A DNA stretch of 64,000 bases from Xiphydria camelus. Lineage: Eukaryota > Arthropoda > Insecta > Hymenoptera > Xiphydriidae. Both the position numbers and the translations under genes were made by a program. The stretch is taken from contig OY783200.1 of the NCBI GenBank assembly GCA_963678675.1, forward strand, positions 9,974,917 through 10,038,916. Direction: 5' to 3'. Below, piece by piece: positions 55,311-64,000 of this stretch (its first letter is position 1; each line of letters opens with the position of its first letter). The notes under the pieces were generated by a model. It saw only the letters and a list, made by a program, of their open reading frames with translations. It was not told the DNA's origin and ran no database searches.

Positions 55311-55758
55311 GGTGTTGACGTCACGAGTGAATTACCACCAAATTTAATGAATGTTTCGTAGGAAAATGAGTAATTTGCACTTACCCGGCATTGACGTCAT
55401 TTAATGTGAAACATAGAAATTGTTACCAAAATTTCACTAATTGCCTTCGAATGACACTTACCTGGTGTTGACGTCACGAGTGAATTACCACCAAATTTAA
55501 TGAATGTTTCGTAGGAAAATGAGTAATTCGCACTTATCCGGCATTGACGTCATTTAATGTGAAGCATAGAAATTGTTACCAAAGTTTCACTAATTGCCTT
55601 CGAATGACACTTACCTGGTGTTGACGTCACGAGTGAATTACCACCAAATTTAATGAATGTTTCGTAGGAAAATGAGTAATTTGCACTTATCCGGCATTGA
55701 CGTCATTTAATGTGAAGCATAGAAATTGTCACCAAAACTTCACTAATTTGCCTTCGAA
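55311..55758. repeat. 154-bp tandem array with TGACGTCA palindromes
   Basis: Nearly three head-to-tail units start at 55311, 55464 and 55619. Each holds two 8-bp TGACGTCA-type cores (GTTGACGTCACGAG and ATTGACGTCATTTA), about 77 bp apart, so the array has about six evenly spaced cores. It lies directly upstream of the transposase gene and inside the right arm side of the element. TGACGTCA is the cAMP-response/ATF-CREB consensus; a transposase binding array is the alternative. Confidence 0.85.
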
Positions 55759-55910
55759 TGATTAGTAACAATCGTTCAAAATATAGTTTTAAATGCAAAA
55801 AAATTTTTTATTCACGTTACCTAGATTTATTTTACTTCTAAAGATTAGTAGCAATAGTTTGCATAATAAAAAAAGGGAAAAAGTTCGAAATTGGCAAAAA
55901 AAAAAAGATA

Positions 55911-55983
55911 GTGCATGCACGGGAATCGAACGCGGGACGCCCGCGTGGTAAGTCTATGCCTTAGCCGACTGCGCCACGCCGTT
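55911..55983 (-). tRNA. tRNA-Gly(GCC)-like sequence, right arm (pseudo-tRNA)
   Basis: The mirror copy of 52969-53041 with the same A and B boxes and almost the same sequence. Both copies point toward the element centre. Arm identity over the tRNA-like part is very high. Confidence 0.6.
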
Positions 55984-56456
55984 ATCTTGGATACCGAGTA
56001 TTACATTACAGTACACACTTTACGCGTCAAAACAATTTCTTTTTTTTTTTGAATAAACAAAGGCGCATTGGACAAAAGTAAAGTATGAGCGTTACTCAGG
56101 GGACTTCCCTTTATTTATAAAAAAAAAAATTCATTACAATCGGTGCTCCGACTTTCGAAGGGTCCCCTTGTCAGTAGTACTTTTGCTACCGGAGAGGGGA
56201 TAGCCAGTGGCATGGCGCGGCAGTCCCCACTACGGCACGTAGTGGCAGGCACATAGCGGTATTCTAAGGAGAGAGAAGCACTGTTGCCACGATTAACGGG
56301 CTAGGCAGTGTATATGTGTGAGGTACATTTGTACACAGGAGGTCTCTGTGTAGCAAGGAGCTCAGAGTACAGAGTTACTCAAAAGTTTCGTTCGTGCGTA
56401 ATACAGTTTGTGATCAGTTGTACTAAGTCCTGAAGCAAAAAATTTGAATACGACTG

Positions 56457-56945
56457 TCACCGTTGAAATACCTTAAGAAGTAGACCCGTCATCGCTCGCA
56501 CCAAATGCGCCGTCTTGCTCGCCGTCGCTGAAAAATGTTGGCGGAACGTGAGGCCACGGTCGAAGGTTACCCCCAGGTACTTCATAGTTTCTGCGATCGG
56601 GATATGTTCGTCGACTACCCGGACTTGCAGCGTTCTCCACGGTCGGCACATTCTCCCGAAGCCGATCGCCGAGATCTTCTCCGGGGCGATCTAAAGACCG
56701 ATTTCGCAGATTCGTGCGATGATCTCTCCGATCTGTTTCTCCACACGTGTGATTGCTCGGTGGGGACCTGTGCCTCTGGCAAGTATTAACGTGTCGTCTG
56801 CATAGGCGACAATTTGGCAGTCCGGTCGAGCATTTCTCTGGAAAGCGTGGTCGAACGCTATATTCCATAGGACTGGCCCGATCATCGATCCTTGCTCAAG
56901 TCCACTCTCAATGCCGGTTCAAACAGGAATCCCGGCTAGCAGTTC
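56457..56945 (-). pseudogene. R1-like LINE reverse transcriptase fragment
   Basis: Minus-strand reading has GSMIGPVLWNIAFDHAF, then CQIVAYADDTLILARG with the YADD catalytic box, and, after a frame change, MKYLGVTFDRGLTFRQHF and KTAHLVRAMTGL. These are RT palm and thumb blocks of R1/I-type non-LTR elements. The fragment is cut on one side by the TTAA-flanked MITE copy B and on the other by piggyBac element 2. It may be related to the LINE tail at 34330-34890, which covers the part missing here. Confidence 0.8.
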
Positions 56946-56953
56946 CTGATTAA

Positions 56954-59469
56954 CCCTTTCAGACACGAATTATGAAAACTTAAGAAAAATTTTTTTTAAA
57001 CTGTGACTTTTAGTGCGGATATTGTTTATAGTAATTTAAACATAATTAAATGTTTGGGTGTAATTATATACTTAAAATCTGACATGTACACTATAGTGTA
57101 CACTGTGACTGAGAAAGGAGTAAATCTTAAAAAACTGATAAATAACTCCCAACAGTTTTTTATAGGATCATTTATTTAGTATGGAAAGAAAGAAAACAGT
57201 TTTTATCTCTTGAATTACAAAGTGATACGTTACATTTTGTGCATTGTATGTATGTTCGAGACTTACAATGGGATTGTTTGTAACGTCCTATCTTCTCACA
57301 AAATATGGGAAAATATCCAATATTATCGAAACGAACATCTGCTACGGGTCTTAGCTGTTTACTTGTTCCTGGTGAAACTAGAGGGCCAGAGCAGGGACTC
57401 GCAGAACCCGAAGATGTCGGTCTTCCACGTTTTTTCACCGGAATTTTTCCACATAATATCAGAGCTTCAGCTAAGTTTTGTCGAAAGTGTATGAGATCGA
57501 GGACAAGTTTCTCGGGTATGCCAAGATTTTCAGCAGTTCTTTTATATTCCAACCATGAGTTGACTGCTGCCATATCTAAGGCATGCGAAATAAGTCGAAC
57601 TGTCCATTTTTTTGTTCTGATAAAAGATCTGTACAGAGCGATAAGAAAATCACACTTGTCCACTCCACCCATTCCATTATTATAAAGTGACACTACCATT
57701 GGACGTGGTACTTGTATATATTGTTTCTTTTTCTTATCCCATCTTTGACATATATCATGTGGAACCATTCCAACAAAATTAGAACCAAGGGTTACAACAC
57801 TACTGTCTGCCCATTTAGTCAAAACAACACCAGACTCTTTACACATGACATTTTCCATAAAACCCCTTTCCAACTTTCTATTATTATCTTGTCGTTCCGT
57901 AAACGGTGGTTTGGAAAAGCGATCTTTTCGAATTGTTCCTGCTGCATATATTTGTTTTCTGGATAGCCATTGAAATAGCCAGTAGGAACTAAAATAGTTA
58001 TCAAAGAAAAGTTTAGAATGCAGTGGCATTTTTTCTGACAACTGCATTACAACAGCAGGTCCTTGACCAAACAACATGTATTCGGTTCTCAATTCCGTGG
58101 AAGCTCCTTGATAAATTATAAAGTCATAAACTATTCCAGACACTCCACACAACAAAAACAATTTTACCCCCCACTTAGTAGGTTTATTCTTGATGTATTG
58201 CTTAATGTTTATAGATTCCTTGAATGGTACAATCTGCTCATCAATGCTGTAAACTTCTTCAGGATCCAACAAATTGCATCTTTTTTTTACGGCATTATAC
58301 AAAGGCCTTATTTTCCATAGCCTATCAGAAGAATTTTTGTCCTCTTCTGATGTAAAATGTATGTTGTTTCTAAGTTTGAAAAACCTATTGACTGAGATAT
58401 TTTCAGTTATTAGAGAAATAGCAAATTTTGGCTCCCAGTACATGCGAACTCGCGGATAACTCAAATTCCCCATTATCATAAGAACTCCAAAAAATGTCTT
58501 TAGTTCAGATAAGTTTGTTGCTGGAAAGTTCGGTACAAAATTCTGGACGGCATACAAGTTTGTTTTTTCTGCACAGGATTCCAACAACTCATTTGTAAAA
58601 TAATTGGAAAAAAATTCCAGAGGAGACGGCAAATCTATTGCCTCAGAATTTCGTGGCTGGAAAAACTCAATTGTAGATGCTATTTCATAAGTCCCTTTTA
58701 TCCATCTTATATCCTTTTTCTCTGTGAGACCCTGAGCTTTAAAATATTCCGTGGCAAAGTCACGTGCCGTTTGGCAAGACGCGAGACCTAATTCCTTGGC
58801 TTCTGCTTGTGAACTAGCAACATTTTCAGTTGACGGAAGCTCTTCTATTTCATCATGAACAGGGCTAGTATGTGCAGAAAACAGTTCATCTGAAAGAAAA
58901 AATTTAGCTTTTGTAATTCAGCATTAGCATGCGACATATTTTTACCTCTTGTCCTGACGTCGGCTACTTCATTCCAGTCATCATCTTCTTCTAACCCTAA
59001 TTCCTCTAATTCCGATTCATCTCCATTGAGAATTTCAAACAGCTCCCTTTCTACTAATTGTTTAGTTCTGCATCTGTCAGTCATTATGTACACTGCAATG
59101 TACATATTTTTGTAATTTCTTCTAACATCTGTTAGAATTTTTTTTTTTTTCAGAAAACATCTTGTACTTACCTTGTACCGTAATAAACCCACAAAAAATA
59201 TTAAACACCTTTTAGCAAAAAAATTTGACTCAAGAACTTTGACAATAACCAACAAGCACGTGCCTATCGAAAACACTCCAAACACGTGTTTACATAAAGG
59301 TTATAATCAGCTGAAATAAAAATTTGTATTTGACGCGACATCTAGTGGCTTAAATATACATCATTGCATTACAGTTTACGCTATTACCGAAAGCCATTAA
59401 AAAGATTAAGGGTTAGTTAGCTGTAATGTAAAAATATGTACACCTTAGTGTACATCATGACTTAAAGGG
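56954..59469. mobile_element. piggyBac element 2, TTAA-flanked
   Basis: CCCTTTCAGACACGA and the inverted right end CCCTTTAAGTCATGA are flanked by TTAA (56950-56953 and 59470-59473). Subterminal palindromes TGTACACTATAGTGTACA near 57085 and GTACACCTTAGTGTACAT near 59438 are likely binding sites. The element is 2516 bp with one gene. It divides LINE sequence (left) from copia sequence (right). Confidence 0.9.
57172..59084 (-). CDS. piggyBac transposase 2, apparently intact
   Basis: Two exons: 59084-58946 and 58889-57172, joined across a 56-bp intron (GTAAAA donor, TTTCAG acceptor), giving 618 residues beginning MTDRCRTKQLVERELF. The N-terminus is acidic (ESELEELGLEEDDDW). The core shows VYSIDEQIVPFKES (D263), KLFFDNYFSS (D343) and NGMGGVDKCDF (D457). 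The cysteine-rich C-terminus (CKSRTYIQCTKC, NCFLSFH) is the family's zinc domain. No stops or frameshifts. It differs strongly from the transposase at 49106-51050, so the two are separate piggyBac lineages with different termini (CCCTTT against CCCATT). Confidence 0.9.
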
Positions 59470-59473
59470 TTAA

Positions 59474-59747
59474 CAGCTTCCGACCATTTTAACCAATCAG
59501 GTCCACTCACCGCCTCCTGGAACGTTTCCGGCACCCTGTACTCTACGCAATCGATCTCGTAAAGATGCGCCCAACCCGGTCGTTTGATAAGGCTTCGATC
59601 TCTGAGTTGTCGTCCAGGTACTTCCTGCTGGAGTGATACCACGTCGTCCTGTACAACTTCTTTGTCCTGTTCAGCTTCTTCGTTCGGTTCGTCCGAAACT
59701 TCAACAGTTCCGTCTTTTTTTAATGCCTCCTCTTCGTGCCGGCCCAC
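59474..59747 (-). pseudogene. Copia pol fragment (integrase-RT junction)
   Basis: The minus-strand frame contains RQLRDRSLIKRPGWAHLYE and ETFQEAVSGPDWLKWSEAVN. Copia polyproteins carry an R-x-LR-R-S/P-x(2)-P motif followed by P-x-T-F/Y-x-EA-x(5)-W-x-EA at the start of RT. It stops at the TTAA of piggyBac element 2, which probably inserted into it. An acidic stretch precedes it. The remaining pol is missing. Confidence 0.75.
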
Positions 59748-59749
59748 AG

Positions 59750-60009
59750 TGCGGCGATCTTATGGAGAAATGGGACGAAAATCATAACTCCCCAAAAAGG
59801 ATTAATATTGCCATATTATAAATTTACCATAATATTTTACTCTATTAGCCTAAAAAAAAAGTGTAACAAATTTGCAAAATACACCGTACGGTGACCCCTG
59901 AAATTAATCAATACTTATGTCTTATGTTTCTAATAGTACATTATACACTACACTTCTTAGAATTTATATCGTTAACAATTCCACAACTTATTAGAAAGAT
60001 ATACAGATG
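59750..60009. other. Short stretch between copia and Transib remnants
   Basis: AT-rich; nothing recognisable. Confidence 0.4.
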
Positions 60010-61960
60010 ATACACATACAGACTGTCCCTTTCAATACACGCCAGCATGGCGGGTTGCATATTAAACTGAAATATTATCTCATAACCATGAAATAGAATT
60101 TTGTGGACAGTAACAGACATATTATACCAGACATACTCTCGTAGATATAGCTCTCTTGTTTCTGTAGTAAGTTTATAAAATTTATTAACATTAATTCTTT
60201 CTTTACTGCTTATGATTCTTAAAATTGTATAAAATTTACAAAGCAGGTCTTCGTTAAATCCCGTAATTTCAGCACTTATTTTATTTTATATTGTTCAAAA
60301 AATACCCTGACAGTATTTCCATCATTGGAACTACCATATCCTTGTTTGTGTTTGTCAATATTAAGCCCTAATCGTGTCTTAAACTCATCTTGAATTCGTT
60401 TCTTGGTTTGTTCTTTTACTGCCTTAAATTCAGATGAAGGTCGCCATGTTTTAAAAGGCATGCGATATGCTATTTGCAAGCAACATTGCAAAAAACGAAT
60501 CCAACAGTGCAAAATGGACAACCCATATTTGTATTTTTGTGTATCGGGTATGAACGTGGTTAAATCTGAAATATTCATTTGACTAGGCTTGGCTCCGCAA
60601 ATATAGCACAAGTAGCAGAAGGCTTGGTCGTTGTTATAGTATTACATATACTTCCCTCAATCATTGTTAAATGAAATTCAAAATCCACGTTGAAATCTGT
60701 CTCACCAATTTTTATTTTATACGGTTGAATATCCTGTTTAAAAAACTGGTCATATTTATTGTATTCTTGTTTAACTAAGTCTGCATTTTCCTTAGAGAAT
60801 ACAAATTAAAGCGGTCGACAATACAGTGAGGAACCTGCACGCGGATTTTTCCAAAGCACAAGCCTAGAAGTCTTTTCAATTAACATAATGGGCACAAAAG
60901 TTAAAACAAACATGAATTCGTCGCTTGCCGTTTCTTGAGCAAACTTTTGTTTGTATGTACTATGTCCCGAACTCCCGTCCATACCCCATTTACAAATAAG
61001 AGTTAGATTAGAATAACTTATATTACATTTAGTATCAATAAGTTTTGAAATATTGTTGAGAGTATACAATAAACTAGGAAAAGTATCACCTATGTACACT
61101 ATTTACAATTGTCCTTCACAACGTATATTTACGTTGTGATAAATCTAAATCTAAATAAAGGGCAAGCATTTGCTGTAGCGAAATTTCTTTCTTCACCATT
61201 GGTAATTGTGTTGAAGTTGATGGGCCAGCGATATCAGCAGCGAAACGTAATTCTGCACTACTACATTCTCGCAATAGCGGTTCTACTCTACGTTTTTTCG
61301 TTTTATCTGAAGATTCTTCGAACGGTTTTTGGGGTCGACCGCGGCTACTGTCTAGCCTATCTGAGCTGGTGGTGGCAGCAGAAATTTCACCGACCGCAAT
61401 TTTTGAGGCCAAAAAAACACCCCCCTTTAAGAAATATGATTTCGAACGGGAGCACTTTATCCACTTTGATTTCAAACTAGCACACACTAACTTAATATTG
61501 TTAAGAAGTTTTGGGTCGTCGGAACACGGGATATTATGTGAATTTACAACTAATTGTTTTACAGCACTAAATTTATCTTCAGGTTTTGCCGATACCCAAA
61601 CTTCGAAGCAGTCGCCATACGTAAGAGGGTGGCTTGCTCCTAAAAGAAATTGTTGATTTTAAAAGTTTGCATGTATTTGCAAAATCGGAAACTACAGCTT
61701 TAATCTACACTAAATTTACTACAAAATAGCAAAAAATTGGATACATACTTTTATATACTTTTTTTTTGTACAGCTTCTATAAATTTGAGGAAAAGTAAAG
61801 AACTTCAAATTTTAGTCTTTTATATGAAATAAGGTAACATATCAATAATTACCAATAACTGGATAAATGTTACACCGTTTGCAAGATAACTTACCTGTCA
61901 TTGTTTTCTCCATCATAAACTTATTACAAATACACTTCTTTTCACACAGAACTATTCGCA
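60010..61960 (-). pseudogene. Transib/RAG1-like transposase remnant I
   Basis: Minus strand. A cysteine-rich start near 61960-61860 (KKCICNKFMMEKTMTGKLSC) is followed after a likely intron by GASHPLTYGDCFEVWVSAKP, then RGRPQKPFEESSDKTKKRR (61660-61116). The core resumes at 61099: LICKWGMDGSSGHSTYKQKF, VLWKNPRAGSSLYCRPL, then CYICGAKPSQMN (C-x2-C), LSILHCWIRFLQCCLQIAYR, and SSNDGNTVRVFF (60611-60290), ending near 60010 with YVWYNMSVTVHKILFHG. In Transib elements and vertebrate RAG1 the WG-x-DG or CDG-x-G block carries the first catalytic aspartate, and the C-x2-C segment is a zinc-binding part of the core. Stops and frame changes are present, the region around LLDHTA is lost, and the final E-containing block is not seen. 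No CAC-type termini were found. Confidence 0.7.
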
Positions 61961-62141
61961 CTGAAAGCAAATATGCGACTGATGGATTGAAGAGTAAGCT
62001 ACCTCCAAAATGTCATTACTTTGGGGCCATTAACTCTCTAATTATACTTGGAAACTCTAATAACTATGTCCTGAAAACAGTTACTTAGCCTATTTACTAA
62101 TGTCTCCTCGGGTAATTTAGGTGAAAGTAAAGGGTCTATTT

Positions 62142-62879
62142 TTACATTTTTGTCCACGCGTCGCCGCACTGTGCGTCGTCTTTACGGACAAACAATTGTA
62201 GAGGCACCAAGCACGACATTAGTAAGCTTGTATCTTGAAAGTGATCTTGTTTACCAGCTTGTTTGTACGGTCGTTGGTTACTGCTTCCATCGCAGCCCCA
62301 CTTTAAAATGAGGACCAATCTGGTGCGATCATATTCAGATAATGCCCCTAAAACATCTTTGTTAACTTGCAAAATCCTTTGAGCAGTGTGGTCTAAGAGA
62401 GATTGTAGCTTTATTTTACAGAAACTTTCCGTAATTTCGATATCTTTTTCCGGAGGGTAACAAGCTTCTTTTGAACTAGTAATTTTCTTGTACGGTGGAT
62501 ATATATAACAGCATTCCTCTCTGTAGCTCCCAGTCTGAGATTCTGATAAGCTGCTTTGGAAAGATTTGAATCTAAGAGTAATGCCAACGCTTGTTCTGGG
62601 GTGTACGGTATAACAGGTGGTTAACCTTGAAGCTTTCCAAGCAATACTTATCTTTTTAGCTCTTTGGGGAGAGGTGTTAACTGCTTCGCTTATAAGTTTA
62701 GCTTCGTCTATTTTGCCAGTTGATCTAAGTTTCATTTCTGCAGCAAACGTAAGCTCTTCCGCTGAAAATATTTGACGCAACTCTTCTGTTTTTCGCCGTT
62801 TGCTGCGCTCGCTGCTTTCATCAAATTTGGCACTTGGTCGCCCAGCAGAAGATGTGGATGGTTCTGAAAGTACGAACAA
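62142..62879 (-). pseudogene. Transib/RAG1-like transposase remnant II
   Basis: An open minus-strand frame of 245 codons. It has AGRPSAKFDESSERSKRRKT, SAEELTFAAEMKLRSTGKID, then after a diverged stretch YPPYKKITSSKEACYPPEKD, LQSLLDHTAQRILQ, LVLILKWGCDGSSNQRPYKQ and LVPLQLFV. It overlaps remnant I in the DG-S-S block and supplies the SLLDHTA block missing there. The frame ends shortly after the first catalytic aspartate, so the C-terminal two thirds of the core is missing. Remnants I and II are in tandem and the same orientation but differ clearly, so they are two old copies rather than one split gene. Confidence 0.75.
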
Positions 62880-63082
62880 TGTACCGAGTTCAGTTTGAGG
62901 TTTTGTGGTCGTAAGAGAAAGTGTGAAAAATTAGTCGTAATATTATACAGTATATATCATTTGAGTAGGTAATAGAAAATATTTTTCAGTTTACCTGTTT
63001 TGTTTTACTATTGTTAAAGTTATACGTGGCGTATTTTTCCTTATGGTCGATCTCTTCTATCACAAACGAAAAAGACGGCCAG

Positions 63083-63273
63083 GTTGTCGGAGGAGAAACA
63101 AAGGAGTTTACCTTTATTGAAACACGACTACACTCTATCACGTATCAGACTCAACTGACCCACGCCGGGCACGCAGGCCGGCGCGTCGTACGCACTTGGG
63201 TGGCGCATCGAGCGCACTCGTGCGGCGCGCATGCGCACTGCGGAGAAATGTTTGGGGCTTACTTCAACACTTC
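63083..63273 (-). repeat. Possible copia 3' LTR
   Basis: Directly after the copia stop codon (minus strand), TGTTGAAGTAAGCCCC could be the LTR start, and AATAAAGG (near 63113) a polyadenylation signal. The other boundary (about 63083) is a guess. Only one LTR lies in the window, so identity between LTRs cannot be tested. Confidence 0.4.
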
Positions 63274-63999
63274 CGCCGCCTCAATATTCTTCGCATCCTC
63301 GCATTCATGCATACCAATACTCTCGGAAAGTGCCACGAACCGATTTCGCGGCAACGCTTTCGTTAGCATATCTGCTAGCTGTGTCTCTGATGGTGTGTAA
63401 ACTACTCGCAGATATTTCGCTTCTACTATCTCACGCAGTTGATGGTATCGAACATCAATGTGTTTAGTCCTCTTGTGGAACTCTCGATTTTTCGCCAAAC
63501 GGATGGTGCTCTGATTGTCCACGAACAAATCCGTTGCCCGTTCACATGGACGTCCGATGCCAGCTAGCAATCTCCTAAGCCACATGGCTTCCTTCGCGGC
63601 AGCTGAAGCGGCAACATACTCCGCTTCCGTAGTGCTCAAGACTACTAACTTCTGCCTTTGAGATGCCCACGTTACTGGACCGTTAGCTAAACTAAATACA
63701 TATCCCGTAGTCGAGCGTCTCGTCTCCAGATCACCCGCATAATCCGCGTCGGAGTATCCTGCTAATTGAGATCCGCTTCCGCCGCTTTTATACACTATCC
63801 CGACATTCCGGGTCCCAACTAGGAACGCAAGAATCCGTTTCACTGCTCTCCAGTGATTTTCGCTTGGTTTGTTTAGAAACCTACTCGCCCGATTCACGGC
63901 GAACGCTATATCCGGCCTTGATACGATCGCGAGAAACATAAGGGACCCGATCGCTTCGCGATACGGCGCGTTACACGTATTTTCCTCGTTCGGTTCGAT
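63259..63999 (-). CDS. Copia pol 3' part: end of RT and RNase H, runs off window
   Basis: Open from the window edge to a stop at 63259. It begins CNAPYREAIGSLMFLAIVSR and PDIAFAVNRASRF, the RT-RNase H connection of copia, then RNase H with GYSDADYAGD, TTEAEYVAAS and LFVDNQSTI (catalytic acidic residues), and KRTKHIDVRYHQLRE and LADMLTKALPRNRF at the end. All RNase H acidic residues are present and no stop interrupts at least 246 codons, so the element may be intact beyond the window. The family is Ty1/copia. Confidence 0.9.
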   Translation of the reverse strand: MEPNEENTCNAPYREAIGSLMFLAIVSRPDIAFAVNRASRFLNKPSENHWRAVKRILAFLVGTRNVGIVYKSGGSGSQLAGYSDADYAGDLETRRSTTGYVFSLANGPVTWASQRQKLVVLSTTEAEYVAASAAAKEAMWLRRLLAGIGRPCERATDLFVDNQSTIRLAKNREFHKRTKHIDVRYHQLREIVEAKYLRVVYTPSETQLADMLTKALPRNRFVALSESIGMHECEDAKNIEAAEVLK

Positions 64000-64000
64000 C

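Larger units (their letters stand above)
52787..56170. mobile_element. DNA transposon with long tRNA-bearing arms, TCA-flanked
   Basis: CAAGGGGACCCTTCGAAAGT and its inverted copy start arms of about 350 bp (to about 53140, and from about 55805). TCA is duplicated (52784-52786, 56171-56173), and copy A of the host MITE shows a single TCA at the equivalent site. Each arm holds a tRNA-Gly-like sequence. The minus strand encodes a pogo/Tc1-like DDE transposase with a C-terminal zinc motif. A tandem array lies upstream of the gene at 55311-55758. A 3-bp TCA duplication is not the TA expected for pogo-type enzymes, so the superfamily is open. Confidence 0.8.
52361..56472. mobile_element. TTAA-flanked MITE, copy B, interrupted
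   Basis: The same family as copy A (25918-26894), in opposite orientation, flanked by TTAA (52357-52360 and 56473-56476). The matching sequence runs 52361-52786 and 56171-56472. Between them a 3.4-kb element has inserted. Beyond the right end lies a LINE RT fragment. Confidence 0.85.

Noticed and set aside
1..64000. CRISPR arrays, bacterial operons, riboswitches, rRNA genes
   Set aside because: None is present; the gene structure and element content are eukaryotic, and the spaced repeats found are tandem or inverted repeats without unique spacers.

Overview
The window is eukaryotic and most likely from an insect or other arthropod. It has split reading frames with short introns (57 to about 110 bp), piggyBac, P, Transib/RAG1-like, CACTA/Tnp2, gypsy, copia and R1-like LINE sequences, TA- and TTA-flanked MITEs, and no operons or ribosome binding sites. 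No cellular gene can be named. The only candidate host sequence is a possible 3' gene end at 21.56-22.95 kb. Otherwise the window is a dense nest of mobile elements, most of them long inverted repeats (foldbacks). The exact species cannot be read from the sequence.

Layout. 1-8.2 kb: palindromic MITEs, a Tc1/mariner-type remnant, a tRNA-derived SINE and a minisatellite. 8.21-13.06 kb: a 4.85-kb foldback with arms of nearly 2 kb, a tRNA-like sequence in each arm, and broken pieces of a PIN/FEN1-like + CXC gene in its centre. 13.1-18.6 kb: a gypsy element split by a GTCTTA/TAAGAC-rich insertion. 18.8-19.7 and 30.06-31.07 kb: two copies of a repeat built of hairpin units whose stems appear to co-vary. 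20.73-21.53 kb: a truncated Sola-like element. 23.84-27.96 kb: a second foldback carrying the PIN/FEN1-like + CXC gene, itself hit by two MITEs. 28-35 kb: fragments and MITEs, including a THAP-containing foldback and a LINE 3' end. 35.9-38.8 kb: a decayed P-type transposase gene. 39.14-42.60 kb: a CACTA/Tnp2 element flanked by ATA. 43.03-45.56 kb: an apparently intact Sola-like element flanked by AATT. 46-52 kb: MITEs and an apparently intact piggyBac element (TTAA-flanked) inside a larger terminal-repeat element. 52.36-56.47 kb: a TTAA-flanked MITE interrupted by a 3.4-kb element whose long arms each carry a tRNA-Gly-like sequence. 56.5-59.7 kb: LINE and copia fragments separated by a second apparently intact piggyBac element. 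60-62.9 kb: two Transib/RAG1-like transposase remnants. 63.1-64 kb: the 3' end of a copia element running off the window.

How the parts relate. Several insertions can be dated relative to each other because uninterrupted copies are present here: TCA duplicated in 52.8-56.2 kb against the empty copy at 26.4 kb, TTA in 33.3 kb against the opposite foldback arm, and a MITE in the hairpin-repeat copy at 30.7 kb. The elements that look recently mobile are the two piggyBacs and the Sola-like element, which have open frames, clean introns, matched termini and intact target duplications. The most unusual content is (i) the FEN1-like/CXC gene family tied to giant foldbacks, (ii) tRNA-like sequences built symmetrically into terminal repeats of two unrelated foldbacks, (iii) the co-varying hairpin repeat, and (iv) a tandem array of TGACGTCA palindromes upstream of a transposase gene. 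All assignments come from reading the sequence and from memory of protein families; no database search was possible.
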